Shown here piece after piece: positions 11,030 to 22,243 of a stretch of DNA of 64,000 nucleotides. The position numbers and the translations under genes were made by a program. The DNA is from Ceratodon purpureus (taxonomy: Eukaryota > Streptophyta > Bryopsida > Pseudoditrichales > Ditrichaceae). The DNA lies in NCBI GenBank assembly GCA_014871385.1, contig CM026425.1, positions 15,952,637 through 16,016,636 of the forward strand. Reading direction: 5' to 3'. A model generated the notes under the pieces. It saw only the letters and a list, made by a program, of their open reading frames with translations. It was not told where the DNA came from and did not search any database. Position 1 is the first letter of the stretch. Each line of letters begins with the position of its first letter.

Positions 11030-14000
11030 CTACTCGACATATTGAATCTCCATTTCGTCTTCAAACTGGTTGTCATCGAAGTGGCGTTCATCATCGGGAC
11101 GCTCTTCCTCGCGGATGTAAGCATTGAACTGTTCCATGGGGACTTCATCATGTTCACCTTGTCCATGGACTCCACGGGAGGAACTGCCTTGATGCTGCCC
11201 ACTAGAACGTGTGCTTAAGGTTGGGCGAATGGAACCAGAAGCACCAAAAAAATGTATTTCCCGCTCCCCTTGTATTCTTTTCCCACGTGGATCGTGTCGA
11301 AGGACTACCTTCCAAGAGGGGTCCTGAGAGTCGGCAACAAAAAATACCTGAGAGACATTCTGCGGATAGACATAGGGATTGTCTCGATCACTAACCTCTC
11401 TGCAATGGTATTGCATAGTCCAAAACCCGTACTGGTCTTTACGGACAACTCTACGTCCCTGATCTCGGGCTTTTATCCACGAACCCCGCATTACGACGCA
11501 GGTTATCCCTCCGTAGGTCACGAGTACTATCTCCTTTAGTATTCCCACGTCTATTTCCGTGCAGGTTGCTGTAGGAGGTATAGCGGCTATGCCACTGTCG
11601 AAAGCAACCGTGTGATGCTGTAGCTCAGAGTTGCACGAAAAATGGCACCCATAAGCCCACATGGCAGTAAAGGTCCATGCATGCTGACTGGGAGGGCAAT
11701 GTAACGAGTCCAGTTCGCCAGACACTGGAAATCCATCGTGTTTCAGAGCTCGGACATGTTCGTTAAGCCACTGGGCGAACTTCGGAAAAGGAGAGGATAA
11801 TTCCTGTGGGTAGATTATTGGTGCCCCCCTTGGACGAGGTCTGGAGCTTGCAAAAAACTCTCTGCGCCGAGTGAAATCACGCTTCTGATCGCCCCACTCT
11901 CTGTAAACACAATGTGAGGGAACAGTTAGTCCACGGCATCGGGTACACAGCGACATCATTCTCTAAATGAAAAACACAACGCTGCGTATACCTTGCATGA
12001 TAGATACGTACCCAAGCAACTCCTCAGTATGAACTGAATGACTGATAACATATTCGTGAATTTGATCAAGCTCCAGATCATTCAAAACTTTTGGTCGCGG
12101 TTTTCCCAGTAGGCATTCACCCGAATCCCGCAGTTCTTCTTCAGGATCCCATACTCTGGATTTACTGTGTTCGTATAGTTCAAAGTACTCGGTGCAAAAC
12201 CCGAGGCTTTCATCTATCATGTAACCAGTAGCCATCCCTGCTTCTGGTTTCGACATGTCTCGTACGTACTTTGTAAGAACTCCGAGATATCGCTCTACAG
12301 AGTAACACCATCTTGAATGGACAGGGCCACATATCTCTACCTCATCAACTAAATGAATGACAAGGTGGGTCATTATATCAAAGAAGCCTGGAGGGAAATT
12401 TACCTCAAGCAAACAAAGCACCTCGGCCGCAGAAGTGCGAAGTGCTTCAATCTCAGAACAGCGAACTACTTTAGCACATACGCTCTGAAACAGATTACCT
12501 AATCGCACGATCGTTTCTCTAACTGCAGGGGTGAGCATGTTGCGCGTAGCCGCAGGAAGTATCTGCTGAATGAGTATGTGGTGGTCGTGACTTTTAAGTC
12601 CGTTCAACCTCCTTTCCCCAACATGTTTTGTCAAAGTCGCACTGTAGCCGCTTGGCACCTTTGTGGAAGAAACCAATGAAAGAAATGCTGACTTCTCTGA
12701 TTCTGAAAAAACATATGGTGCTCTAGGCTTGATGTAATTACCATGTTGACCAAGTACAACATGCAAGTGAGGCATCTTACCAGCGTGCTCCATGTCTCGT
12801 CTCGTTTCCAGAGTGTCCTTGTCACCAAATAAATGTTTCAAGAGATTGTCGGAAATGTTTCTTTCTATGTGCATCACGTCTAACGTGTTGCGGATGGGAA
12901 GCTCCTGCAATCAAATATGCCACAGCTTAGCATCAGCGTATAATTTGGGGACACATTCGAAACAATTGTGCCATGACTAATTCACGTTAGTCCTGTACGC
13001 ATGGCACAGAATCATTGCTAACAGCAGTTACCGCAGGCTGCGATGTTTATTAAATTAGAAAAAGAACTGCATATCAAACGCATAAATACTGAAAAAAAAA
13101 CACAGGCAACAGCATGACAAGGTAAGCAGAAGTACTTAGAACAGAGTAGACATGCGAGAGGAAAAATGCTCCGTGATTACTGGGCTATCATTCTGATATT
13201 ACTAAAGACAGCAGTTGATCAAAGAAATGCAGATACAATGAAAACCAACAGCAACCTATGGATCTGATACCGAACTAAACTCTACATCTGGGTTCCTTTA
13301 CCCAATCTCCAAAGAAACGCACATTCAAGTGCTGCGCTTGAGCACTCAGCCGTGCTCTTCAAATGCAGTTCACTGATCATCGAATAAAATCAGGCTGACT
13401 AATCTAACGACTGTACTTACATATTTTCGAAACTGACGTTCACAGTAAACAGTACAGGGAAACTACACCTAGGTCAGAAAGGTAGTAAGCAAACAGCATG
13501 ATGCACATCCCTCAAGCATGATAATTTTTAAGCATTGAAAAATATCTTTGAACTATAATATGACGCAATCCTCGGAGGGAACCGTATGGTAAGTTCAGGC
13601 AATATCAATAAAAAGAACTATGACTTAATCATAACCGACGCGGAGTAGGAAGTTGATCGGGGCAAACCTTCCAATATGGCAGTTGGTAGAGTGCAGACAC
13701 CCTCTTCATCCCTGATATGCGGCACGGATCTGAAGAAGCAGGTGTGGCTCCGAGCTCTACCCAGCTCTCCCGCAGATGGCCCCATCGGATAGCCTCCTCT
13801 GCGCTAAACCTTGGAGGGGGGCCTCTTTGTTCCGAAAGTCCTTCAAATTCACGACGCGGACCTCTCCAGGGATGTCCAATAGGCAAGAAACGGCGGTGTT
13901 GATCGTCATACACATTCTTCCGAAGAGATAAGGATCTCCGAGAAATGGTATTCGGCCCACAAACAGGACAACCCTTGTATCCTTTTGTGACACAACCTGC

Positions 14001-16109
14001 TACCACTCCATAAGCGGGGAAATCATGAATAGTCCAAAGTAAGATAGCTTTCATGTTAAATTGCGGAGTACCACGGAACATGGAGGCATCGTCGGTAGGA
14101 ATCCCAGTATGCCATAGAGTCTGTAACTCCTCCAATAAAGGCTGCAAATAAACATCGAAATTGTCTCCCGTGACAGATTTCTTCCCTGGTATAATTAAAG
14201 ATAGCATTATGAAATGCTTCTTTGTAGTCATCCATGGGGGTAAATTATAGTTCAAGATAAGAACTGGCCATGTACTCCATGTACTTCTCTTCACAGAGAA
14301 AGGATTGACACCATCAGTTGCCAAACCTAGCCTTAGATTTCTAGGTTCAAACGAAAACTCTGAGTGATACTTCCAATCAATAAATTTCCATTGGTGGGAG
14401 TCGACAGCTCCCCTCATCACACCATCCTCACTTGCATGTCGAGAATGCCAAGTTAAGAAGGAAGCCTGTAAGGGTGTACTATACATTCTTTGAAGACGTG
14501 GAATTAATGGGAAATGTCGCAGTACCTTAACAGGAACCCTTGAACGTCCCAGTTGTCTATACCTCTGTGCTCCACATTTGGGGCACGCGGTCAAGTCCTT
14601 GTACTGCTCCCCTCGAAACAGAATGCATGTTGTTGGACCCGGACAGCAGTGTATCGTGTCGTAGGCGAGCCCAAGCTGTTTCAAAATCTTGGATGCTTGG
14701 TACTCGTTTCGTGGCAGTGAATTTGCCCTCGGCAACATACTCTTGCTGAGAATCAGGAACAATTCGTTTACGAGTACGTTAGATGCTCCGTGAGTACGAA
14801 GGCAATTCAGAAGAAGAAGGGTTCCACCCAACTGAGTCAGACCAGAACCTGCGAACAAGGGAGTTCGCGCGCTATCCTCTAGTATCTGTTCCCGGCTCGG
14901 TTGAGCAGTATCCATGGCTTGTAGGTCGTCGTCACCCAAAGTATCGTCTCTCGCCATATACTCCTGTTCCTGATGTACATCCGGTCCCGGCAAATTCCCG
15001 TCCTCGTCAGCTTCATTTCTCTCCGGCACCGTATTATCTGCAGTTGGCGACAGTGGGACCTCCACACCATCCTGGTCGTCGTACGCATTTCCTACCATGT
15101 TATCGTAAATGTGGAGCGTATGTTGAACAAGCCCGGTCATATTTAATCCTTCATCAAGAGGTCGACGTTCATCGGGCTGAATGTTGCCCCCCCTTCTACC
15201 GAACTCCTCTGCAATGTCTTGATCCCACTCGATGTCACTGTCATCTGCTTCATAGCCCTAATCAGAAATCCCATATCACTATCAATTAGCGTCGAAACAT
15301 GTTTTCACCCTGTCCTACTGTTTGTAACTTCACAAAGCTCTCATTGCAAATTCAAGCATTTCAGATACATATGCTGACGAAGACTTAAAAAAAAATTAAA
15401 GTGAACAATAAGTAAGACTCAACTCCACAGTGCTGCGTACGGGTGATATGTGCCTTTAAGTGACCAACTTATTCAAAGTCGACTCTACAAATAAATCTAA
15501 AACAACACGACGTTCAGAGAATGACATGGTACAAATTACTAAACGAAATACAGGAAACGAGGATCATAAATCTCAGGATTGATGAATACACCTTGCACTG
15601 TCCAACCCGAAAGACCGTAATGAATTGTACATCACAGTGCCGATTCCTCAGGCGACTTTCTGATTATTCATGCCGTCCACAACACCCATTCTCAATCTTG
15701 CCCACGGTCCATTCAATTTTGCCAGTGTGCTTTGAATTGATGCATAGGTTATTTTTTAAAACTTTAGGAGACACTTCTATAACCGGTGTAGAACATCTCA
15801 TCGTACTCCCCTAATCTCTTATAGAGAAAATCGCAATTCTGACCACACATCAAACAGTATGAGATTCCTAGGGACTGAGAATTAGTAATTTACCTCTGTC
15901 GATCCCCGGAGGCAGGGGTGTCTCCCATAAAGTCGTAGATGCTGTGAAACCACGGAGCGAAACCGCATGGAGTGATTCCCCCCGAGGCACACATTGCACG
16001 GACATACACGCCTTAAAAGTCCTCTTCTATTTGCAACGGCCTCCTCTCTCCGAGCCAGCTTCTCATCCCGTGCTTGTCGACGTCCACGGTCCCTGAGTGA
16101 TGGAGGCAT
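11030..16109 (-). CDS. CACTA transposase, TNP2 type (intact, 4 exons)
   Basis: Exons 16109-15894, 15257-13668, 12904-12012 and 11900-11030 all have GT-AG borders and compatible phases. They give one open frame of 1189 aa. Exon 1 carries the N-terminal transposase-associated zinc-finger-like region (CPCNVC, later SQHLRLYGRHP). Exon 2 contains the TNP2/Transposase_21 core (about aa 230-602), including a CPKCGAQRY knuckle and the PYWK/ELPIRNTLDVMHIE junction typical of the family across the exon 2-3 border. Exon 3 carries DUF4218 (about aa 770-880) and exon 4 the DUF4216 region followed by an acidic tail. TNP2 proteins cut and join CACTA ends in the nucleus. I saw no stop or frameshift. Divergent from the TNP1-like gene of the same element. 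Confidence 0.92.
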
Positions 16110-16578
16110 CGCGGCGACAGTGTAACTTGAGCTTCTGAGTTACAATTGACGGAACACCCCGCTTCTCTGGCTATGGCCTGCAACAATCCCAAAACGTCTA
16201 CACATCTACAAAATGAGATACATATTGTCCAACCCTAAACCGATTACATCCATCGTATGATATTCATCTACATCCAGATGGAAGCTGTTGTAAAATCAAG
16301 CACGGAATGGAGATTTCGTACAGGTAAAATAAGAAGAATCGTTTCATTTATTCATAGAGTTCTGTGATGTGGCCGGAAACAAGCAGTGTCTGGATAACAA
16401 GACTGTGCGACAACTGTGAGTCTACACAATTGCACGACTATTCAACAACATTTCTCTGCGGATCCTTGCAAGCTATCTGGATTCTACAGAAATGAACGAA
16501 TACACACGATAAATACTCTGGCTACGAGCTAAACCCTTCCTCCTTTGTCACTCCTCGTTGATTTTAGTCCTTCAAATT

Positions 16579-17364
16579 TCAAGTGGAGTGGCCTACAGTG
16601 CTTCCGTTCTGTCCTGCCGCACAAAGAGGGCATCTGAGAAACCATCTGGACCAAGACTGAAATCCTTCAGTACAAACAGTACGATCTGCATCATTGTTCT
16701 CTCGTGGTTCAGATTGTCCTGACTCTACGCACGCCGGGTCCTTCTCCAGCAAGGGCATATCACCGTCGTCTTTCGCGTCGAGGGAGTTGTCCCATATCAA
16801 CGTGGGCATGTCCGAGAAAAATTCTGCTGTCGGAGTACCATGCACGCATAATTCATACGCATTACCATCCCAAGTGAGTCCCCTGGCCAAAAAATGCTGC
16901 TTGACATCTTCGAAGAATGAATTGTTGCACTTCGTCACAACAGGATTCCCCTCGATAGATTCTTCACCGACGTTAGTGTCATTAAGCACCACTGCATTGC
17001 CATCACAGTGTGCGGAGCTCGCAAGTATCTCAGCCTCAGTCTGATCATTCCCTGTCTCCAGAGCTTGAATATCTTCGACCTGTGGGTGGACATCTTTGTC
17101 TTCTCCTGACTCTATGCTCTCTAATACCTCACCCCAGTCGCCGAAGTTCCAAATACTAACAATCTTACCGTCCTCGTCCTCCCGACAAAAACCATAACGT
17201 ACCAACGAATTGGGACTCATCCCCTCCATGACGACTACTAACCCACGCAGAAGCTTGAGCTCCGCTGCTACGAACATCTCACCATATATCCAGGTCGGAG
17301 ACGACGTAGTACATTCTGCGTGAATTTCCTGTTCCCTTCGTTCCCACACCTTTCGCCGCCACAT
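16579..17364 (-). CDS. Acidic ORF in the CACTA element, unknown
   Basis: A single open frame of 261 aa from the ATG at 17362-17364. The N-terminus is basic and Trp/Arg-rich (MWRRKVWERR), the middle and C-terminal parts are rich in Asp and Glu, and a CPLC pair lies near the end. No family is recognised. It sits upstream of the transposase on the same strand, so it could be a separate small gene or an upstream exon of a longer transcript. A partly overlapping frame (17557-17279) has no ATG at its start and could supply a 5' exon. The clear codon structure over 780 bases makes chance unlikely, but the exact model is uncertain. Confidence 0.45.
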   Translation of the reverse strand: MWRRKVWERREQEIHAECTTSSPTWIYGEMFVAAELKLLRGLVVVMEGMSPNSLVRYGFCREDEDGKIVSIWNFGDWGEVLESIESGEDKDVHPQVEDIQALETGNDQTEAEILASSAHCDGNAVVLNDTNVGEESIEGNPVVTKCNNSFFEDVKQHFLARGLTWDGNAYELCVHGTPTAEFFSDMPTLIWDNSLDAKDDGDMPLLEKDPACVESGQSEPRENNDADRTVCTEGFQSWSRWFLRCPLCAAGQNGSTVGHST

Positions 17365-17643
17365 GCCATCCACTACAACGTTCGTGTTGATATGTCAGAT
17401 CTGTGTCTAGCCTGTTTCGGAATGAAGAGGATTTTTTGTTAGTCTTTTCGCAGCCTGAGTCAGCGCCATCCCTTCGGAATAGACTCATGCTTTGCGATTT
17501 CTGCTGAGAGCCATTACCTTGGTCCAGATTAGCATTGCCGCTTTTCTTTTCCACCACTGCAATTGCTACTCGTATCCTATCAAGCTATTTTCACGTGACC
17601 TACCACGATAGTGCCATCTCCGTATAGCCGTCACAGAACCCTA
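17365..17643. promoter_or_regulatory. Divergent promoter region inside the CACTA element
   Basis: This short interval separates the minus-strand acidic ORF (and, further on, the transposase) from the plus-strand TNP1-like gene, so it must hold the start signals of the plus-strand gene. No clear TATA box was seen. The assignment rests on gene orientation alone. Confidence 0.35.
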
Positions 17644-20600
17644 ATGGCGAAGGCGTTAGACAGTAGGGCAGTGAAACAATCGGTCTCAAATCCATGGCCT
17701 TCTAGCTCGTCGTCGAGTGGAAGTTGTTCCCCGCAAGTCTCAGGGAGTGAGTCCTCCGCATATGCTACAGTGTCTTCGGATATCTACGGGATGGCTTTTC
17801 CGGCTCGGTTTTCCACTTGCCCCATTGTCGAAGGTCGACGCGCAGCTGACATTCACGGAACCCAGGTACTGAAAACTGTGTCCATTTAATTTCCACAAAT
17901 TAAAGAAAACCATGTGCACGTTCAACCATTTTGTCATTCTGTATGCAGTTGTTTCTATGAGTTTTGTCTTGTGTTTTGCCATCGCACCTTTTTTTTTTAT
18001 CTTACGGCAATTAGAAATTCCAAGTAGTACACTAGTACAATTCACAGAAAACTATGAAATCGCCTCTAGCATTAGTTCTCTCTGATTCCGTGTCACCGTC
18101 ATGTACGACTGTGTGACTGTGGGAATGTTTCATCAAATCGAGAATGAGTACTGTCGTGTACTTTCCTGTGAGCATTAACGTTACGCCTCTGTGATGCTAA
18201 TTTTTTGGCATCAGTCGCAGAGGGCGTCTGCAGCAAGTGAGGGCCTACCGCCATCCCATCGAGTTCCATCGAACGGACTCCCGAATGCAGCATATACTGG
18301 GACGACGCAACTCCAATTCCCGTCCCATTTTGGTACTATACCTGCAGAGGGCCCATGGATTGGAAATGGAGCCTCAAATTCAGCACTCCTTCACTCTGAC
18401 TTCCGACAGGAGGCGCCCGCCACAATTACGAACTCGGATTCTGCCCCGAGAGCTCCGTCCACTATTATACAAGACACTGAGAACTTGGACTGGCGCACAC
18501 CACGCAGAGCAATCACGGACCCTCAACGCACTGAGGAAAATCGGAAGCGCACAGTGTTACGAGAAATACATAGGCCTTACCTGCGAGAGATGGCGTCGGC
18601 ACACGCACAGAACAGGGATCCTCACATCCAGATTCCTGTCAGCAATTCAGGTATTGTACTAGGACTCAAGAGCCCCTGGCATAGGGCTGCACGCTTATTC
18701 GCCCGTCAGACTTTCAATTTTAAGGTTAGAAGTTATAAAGCGAAAAGAGAATATTGGAACTCACAAGTAGATATTATTGCTCACAAACTAGATCAGAGTT
18801 TTTCATACTCCCACCCCTTAGACATTAAATACTTAGCAAAATTTCTCAAAAACACATTAAAGAACGATAGAAAGTTGTGGAAAAAATACTTCATTGAAAA
18901 TGAGGGTTTAAGGCATCCACGATGTCCCGTTGAAGCCTTCAACGAGTGGAAGAAATACTGGTTGAGTGCAGCTGGGAAGGAGGAGAGCATCCATATGACA
19001 GAAATGAGAAAGGGCAAGAGGAAATATCAACAATTGGAACATGACAGCCAATGCCCTGAAGAGGACGTCCAACATACTGATGTTCCAATCCAGGTGAGTT
19101 TATATCTGTATGAGCTATTCCAATTGACTTCATGTTGATAGTGTGCCTTTGGTCGTAATTTATAATGTAATCTTTCATGAAATAAAACGGTATCCTTTAA
19201 GACGCAGATAAATGAACGGGTCGCCAGCGAGAACCTCCGCCAGTACCGGCCGAATGGCTCAACATTCCACAGTGAATCAAACACGAGTTTGAGCACTGAT
19301 TTCCAGCAAAGCACCCCGACAACAGGCGTGAATCCTGTTGCAACTTGTGCCTCTGCTCAAGGCCCGATTAACGATGATCATACACCGAGTTTCCCTCGGG
19401 TAAGGAACTTACCACTGCTGCATATTATGAAATGTCGACTGATTTATCAGATAGTCCGTTTAAATTCAACCAGTGTTCGGAGCTGAATTCCTCAAACAGT
19501 GTCGCAACATCTCTGCAGTAGCCATGGATATCAATGCCGATAAACCGGTTTTTTCATATACTCTTGTATGCAGCATTCGTCAGCAACACCACCATACAGC
19601 CTACGCGAGGCAACCAGGATCAACGAGCTAGAGAGTACCGTCCAGAAGATGGCTAGCGACTTGAGATCGAGCAAGGAGCAGATCAAAGATATTAAGGATT
19701 TATTGCTTCGACTTGTAAACCCGCAACATCCTTGCGACCCGACCCCCTCTACACCAATATCGCCGGCGATCCCAGTCTTTCAAGAGCGTACAAGGAGCCC
19801 GTCACTTCCTCTCACACAGTTGGAATCTCGAGCAACAGAATCCCAAGCTGCGACTTTGCACTCCGCTGATGCTGAGCACTTGCCTCTGCATTATCCGACG
19901 GTTCGTTGCCAATCGCCCCTGCGGAATACAGACCGAGTCCATCAAGCTCGAGATATTGGCCAGCAGTCACCGTCTTGGATGAGCGGCGATACAGTCCCTG
20001 TCACCCCCAACACCCTACTCCAGAACTTCAAAAACAAAATGCCAGTGGGAGCAGCCATCTCAACCGAGGTCTCTGCATCAATTCGGACAGCTCAACATGA
20101 GCATTCTCCTCACGCCAGTGTAGACAACTTAGGCAACTTGGATGACGGCAGTCGGCCACAGCGGAGCAGCGACGGTACACGTAGAGCACCTTCGGAAGCA
20201 CAGTTGGAACCACAGAGCGTAGGGGAAGGAGTAACAACACGGGCCATGACGACCCAGGCCGAGAGTGCTCCACTGGTAAGAACTCCACGACTCCGTTTTG
20301 ATTTGGCAATTTACCCTCGCCTCCAGGACACGGCCGTCGCTGCAAATGTTTTGTGCTTTATTCTCCACCCAGAGCACGGCGACAAGGTTGTGGCAGAGGG
20401 ACGGACCGGCGGAAGTTGGAAATCTCCAAGCCAGAAACTTGGATCACTTTGTGCAGAAGGCGAGCAAATGGTTCAAATTCACCGAGTTGTAGTTCCGAAT
20501 CTGCCGTTGCTGTTTATCGAGGAACGACAACCGTTTACGTTAATGGAGCATGCTGTGGTAAAACCGTCCGGGAGCAGCATCTACGTGAAATGGATGAGCC

Positions 20601-20653
20601 GATTGCTCCACAAAAAAAAAAAAATCCCGAGTGCAAAGCTCCCTCCACCATAA
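17644..20653 (+). CDS. TNP1-like CACTA protein (4 exons)
   Basis: Exons 17644-17865, 18215-19093, about 19208-19399 and 19574-20653, all phase 0, give 790 aa. The third exon could start 6 bases earlier, also in frame. The central part (about aa 225-345) resembles the plant Ptta/En/Spm family, with a basic segment, then WKKYF and an FNEWKKYWLSAAGKEE stretch. A predicted coiled coil follows (about aa 445-480), then a Ser/Thr/Pro-rich linker. The C-terminal region (about aa 670-785; KLG..C.EG.Q..Q.HR, then LPLLF) looks like a Transposase_23 domain, and the second CACTA element at the right edge encodes a similar one. TNP1/TNPA proteins bind subterminal repeats and bring the ends together. The run of A at 20611-20622 encodes the KKKK stretch just before the stop. 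Confidence 0.8.
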
Positions 20654-21516
20654 ACCAGTGGTGATTCTTTGTAGATATTCATTATCCCTCGGGAATCCAA
20701 GCAGTAACGTAGTATATGCCCTAAACCTGATGGTTCAAGGCTTTGTATTCCTTTGTGTTGTCAATATATATATATTGAATGATCCAATTCATTCTATCTA
20801 TTCCAGCGTCCGCTTTGGTTTCTGGAATGCGCAGATCCGTATTGCAAATATGAATTTCACGGTTGCATGTCCAGGGGCCAATAGAAATATATTTCAAATC
20901 TCAAAACGGATGCGAATATGCTATATCCAGAACCCAAACAATACCCGGAAAACGCAATATACCCGGATCACATATTCTGCGTGGTTCTCAAACACACCCG
21001 GACCTCTATGTTTGACCGGGTAGACACCATAGCCTCAGTCGGAATCCACGCGGATATTAAACTGGGCAGACATCAACCGAAGAAAATATCCGCCGGTGCG
21101 GATATCTCACCACAATGGGCCGGGTACCGAATCCAGGTCGTCCCGGGCTTCGTGACGTCCCAGTTATCAACTCGCGAAAGCCGACGGGTACCATCCAGTC
21201 GCGGAGGTAACTTCAGAATCCATTTTAACGACCACGAACGAACGGCAAATGCTCACTGGAGAGGCAGAGCAAACTTTCATCCATTTCAAAGTAAACGCAA
21301 AATTTTTAACACACTCGAAGTCCGACAGAGGTAACTTCAGCAACCCACGTGATTCTTGCAGTGCCGCGTCGCGTGCGTAGGGTCCCTCGCCATAGGTAGC
21401 CCAGGCTGGTTCAGAATCGCAGGTCCGGCCCCACGCAGTGCCGGATTACACCGAAACACATATTGTGTACACCATTGTCGATGGACTAAATTAGCAACAG
21501 CTTCGGTGTAATATCA
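20654..21516. other. Right subterminal region of the CACTA element with motif repeats
   Basis: About 0.86 kb rich in short related motifs on both strands: ACCCGGA, CGGGTA, GCGGATAT and TACACCGAAR. The second CACTA element has similar TATCCGG and CCGGGT motifs in the matching position. They are candidate binding sites for the TNP1-like protein. Open frames here are domain-free and probably incidental. Confidence 0.55.
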
Positions 21517-21545
21517 GGTGTACTTGACCGCGTTTTCTACTAGTG
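21517..21545 (-). repeat. Right terminal inverted repeat of the CACTA element
   Basis: 29 bp ending CTAGTG, an exact inverted match to 6671-6699, followed by the AAT duplication. Confidence 0.95.
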
Positions 21546-22108
21546 AATATTCTAACAATATAATGAGATTTATAAATTCTATTATTCATTCTATTTTATA
21601 TTGTTATGAACTAAAATTTCAGACATCTTTCAAATCTAAAAACAGAAAAAAATCAATAGTCTATGATTGATATTTGTTGTACTAGATTAAAACGCTACAA
21701 TGTAATAAATTTTGACCTTTTTACATTTTTTAATAGCTCAATATTAAGAGAGAATTTTTAAAAGACAATTATTGAATCAAAATCAAAGATTTTTTTTTGG
21801 GGTAAATTCAATATGATATGAAGTATCGAGACTTTACTTATTTTATATTATATATTTTTATAATGATTGGATAAATGATATAAAGGAGAGACATGTTACT
21901 TTCTAGTAGTTTAACATCTAATTTTTTAATAATAGTACCATCTACGGTTAAAGAAGGAACAAACTGTTTTTATTATTTATTACAAGGTTTTAAGAAAATT
22001 TAAAAATTCCATGTTATACACTTAAATTTTTTAGTACTTGTATTTAGCAAAACTTAAAAAATGATTACAACTACTAATAGTGTAGTTTAGGATTCTACTT
22101 TTGAAGGT
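21546..22108. other. AT-rich intergenic DNA right of the CACTA element
   Basis: Very AT-rich, with no open frame of note and no RNA gene seen. Confidence 0.5.
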
Positions 22109-22243
22109 TGATAATGATTTTTTTTTATTTTTTATTTTTTTTTTGAGTCAAATGGTGCGATCCATTGCAAAAGAAAAGGAGTACACCGCTGCAAAACCAG
22201 GCAAGGGAGGATCCAAACCGGCGAACCTGATAATGATTTTTTT
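22109..22243 (-). mobile_element. SINE-like retroposon, about 100 bp, with 16-bp target duplication
   Basis: TGATAATGATTTTTTT occurs directly at 22109-22124 and 22228-22243. Between them lies about 100 bp that, read on the minus strand, begins AGGTTCGCCGGTTTGGATCC (like the B box of a tRNA-type promoter) and ends in an A-rich tail. A long direct duplication plus a 3' A tail is the mark of target-primed retroposition. The piece is too short to encode protein. A 5'-truncated tRNA-derived SINE is the best fit. Confidence 0.65.

Larger units (their letters stand above)
6671..21545. mobile_element. Complete CACTA (En/Spm) transposon, 14.9 kb
   Basis: The element starts CACTAGTAGAAAACGCGGTC at 6671 and ends with the exact reverse complement at 21545; 29 bases match perfectly at the two ends. 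The host triplet AAT is duplicated at 6668-6670 and 21546-21548, which is the 3-bp duplication expected of CACTA elements. Inside are an intact transposase with TNP2, DUF4218 and DUF4216 regions (minus strand), a TNP1-like protein (plus strand) and two further minus-strand genes. Perfect termini, a perfect target duplication and an unbroken transposase frame suggest a recent insertion and a possibly autonomous copy. Activity itself cannot be seen from sequence. Confidence 0.95.
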
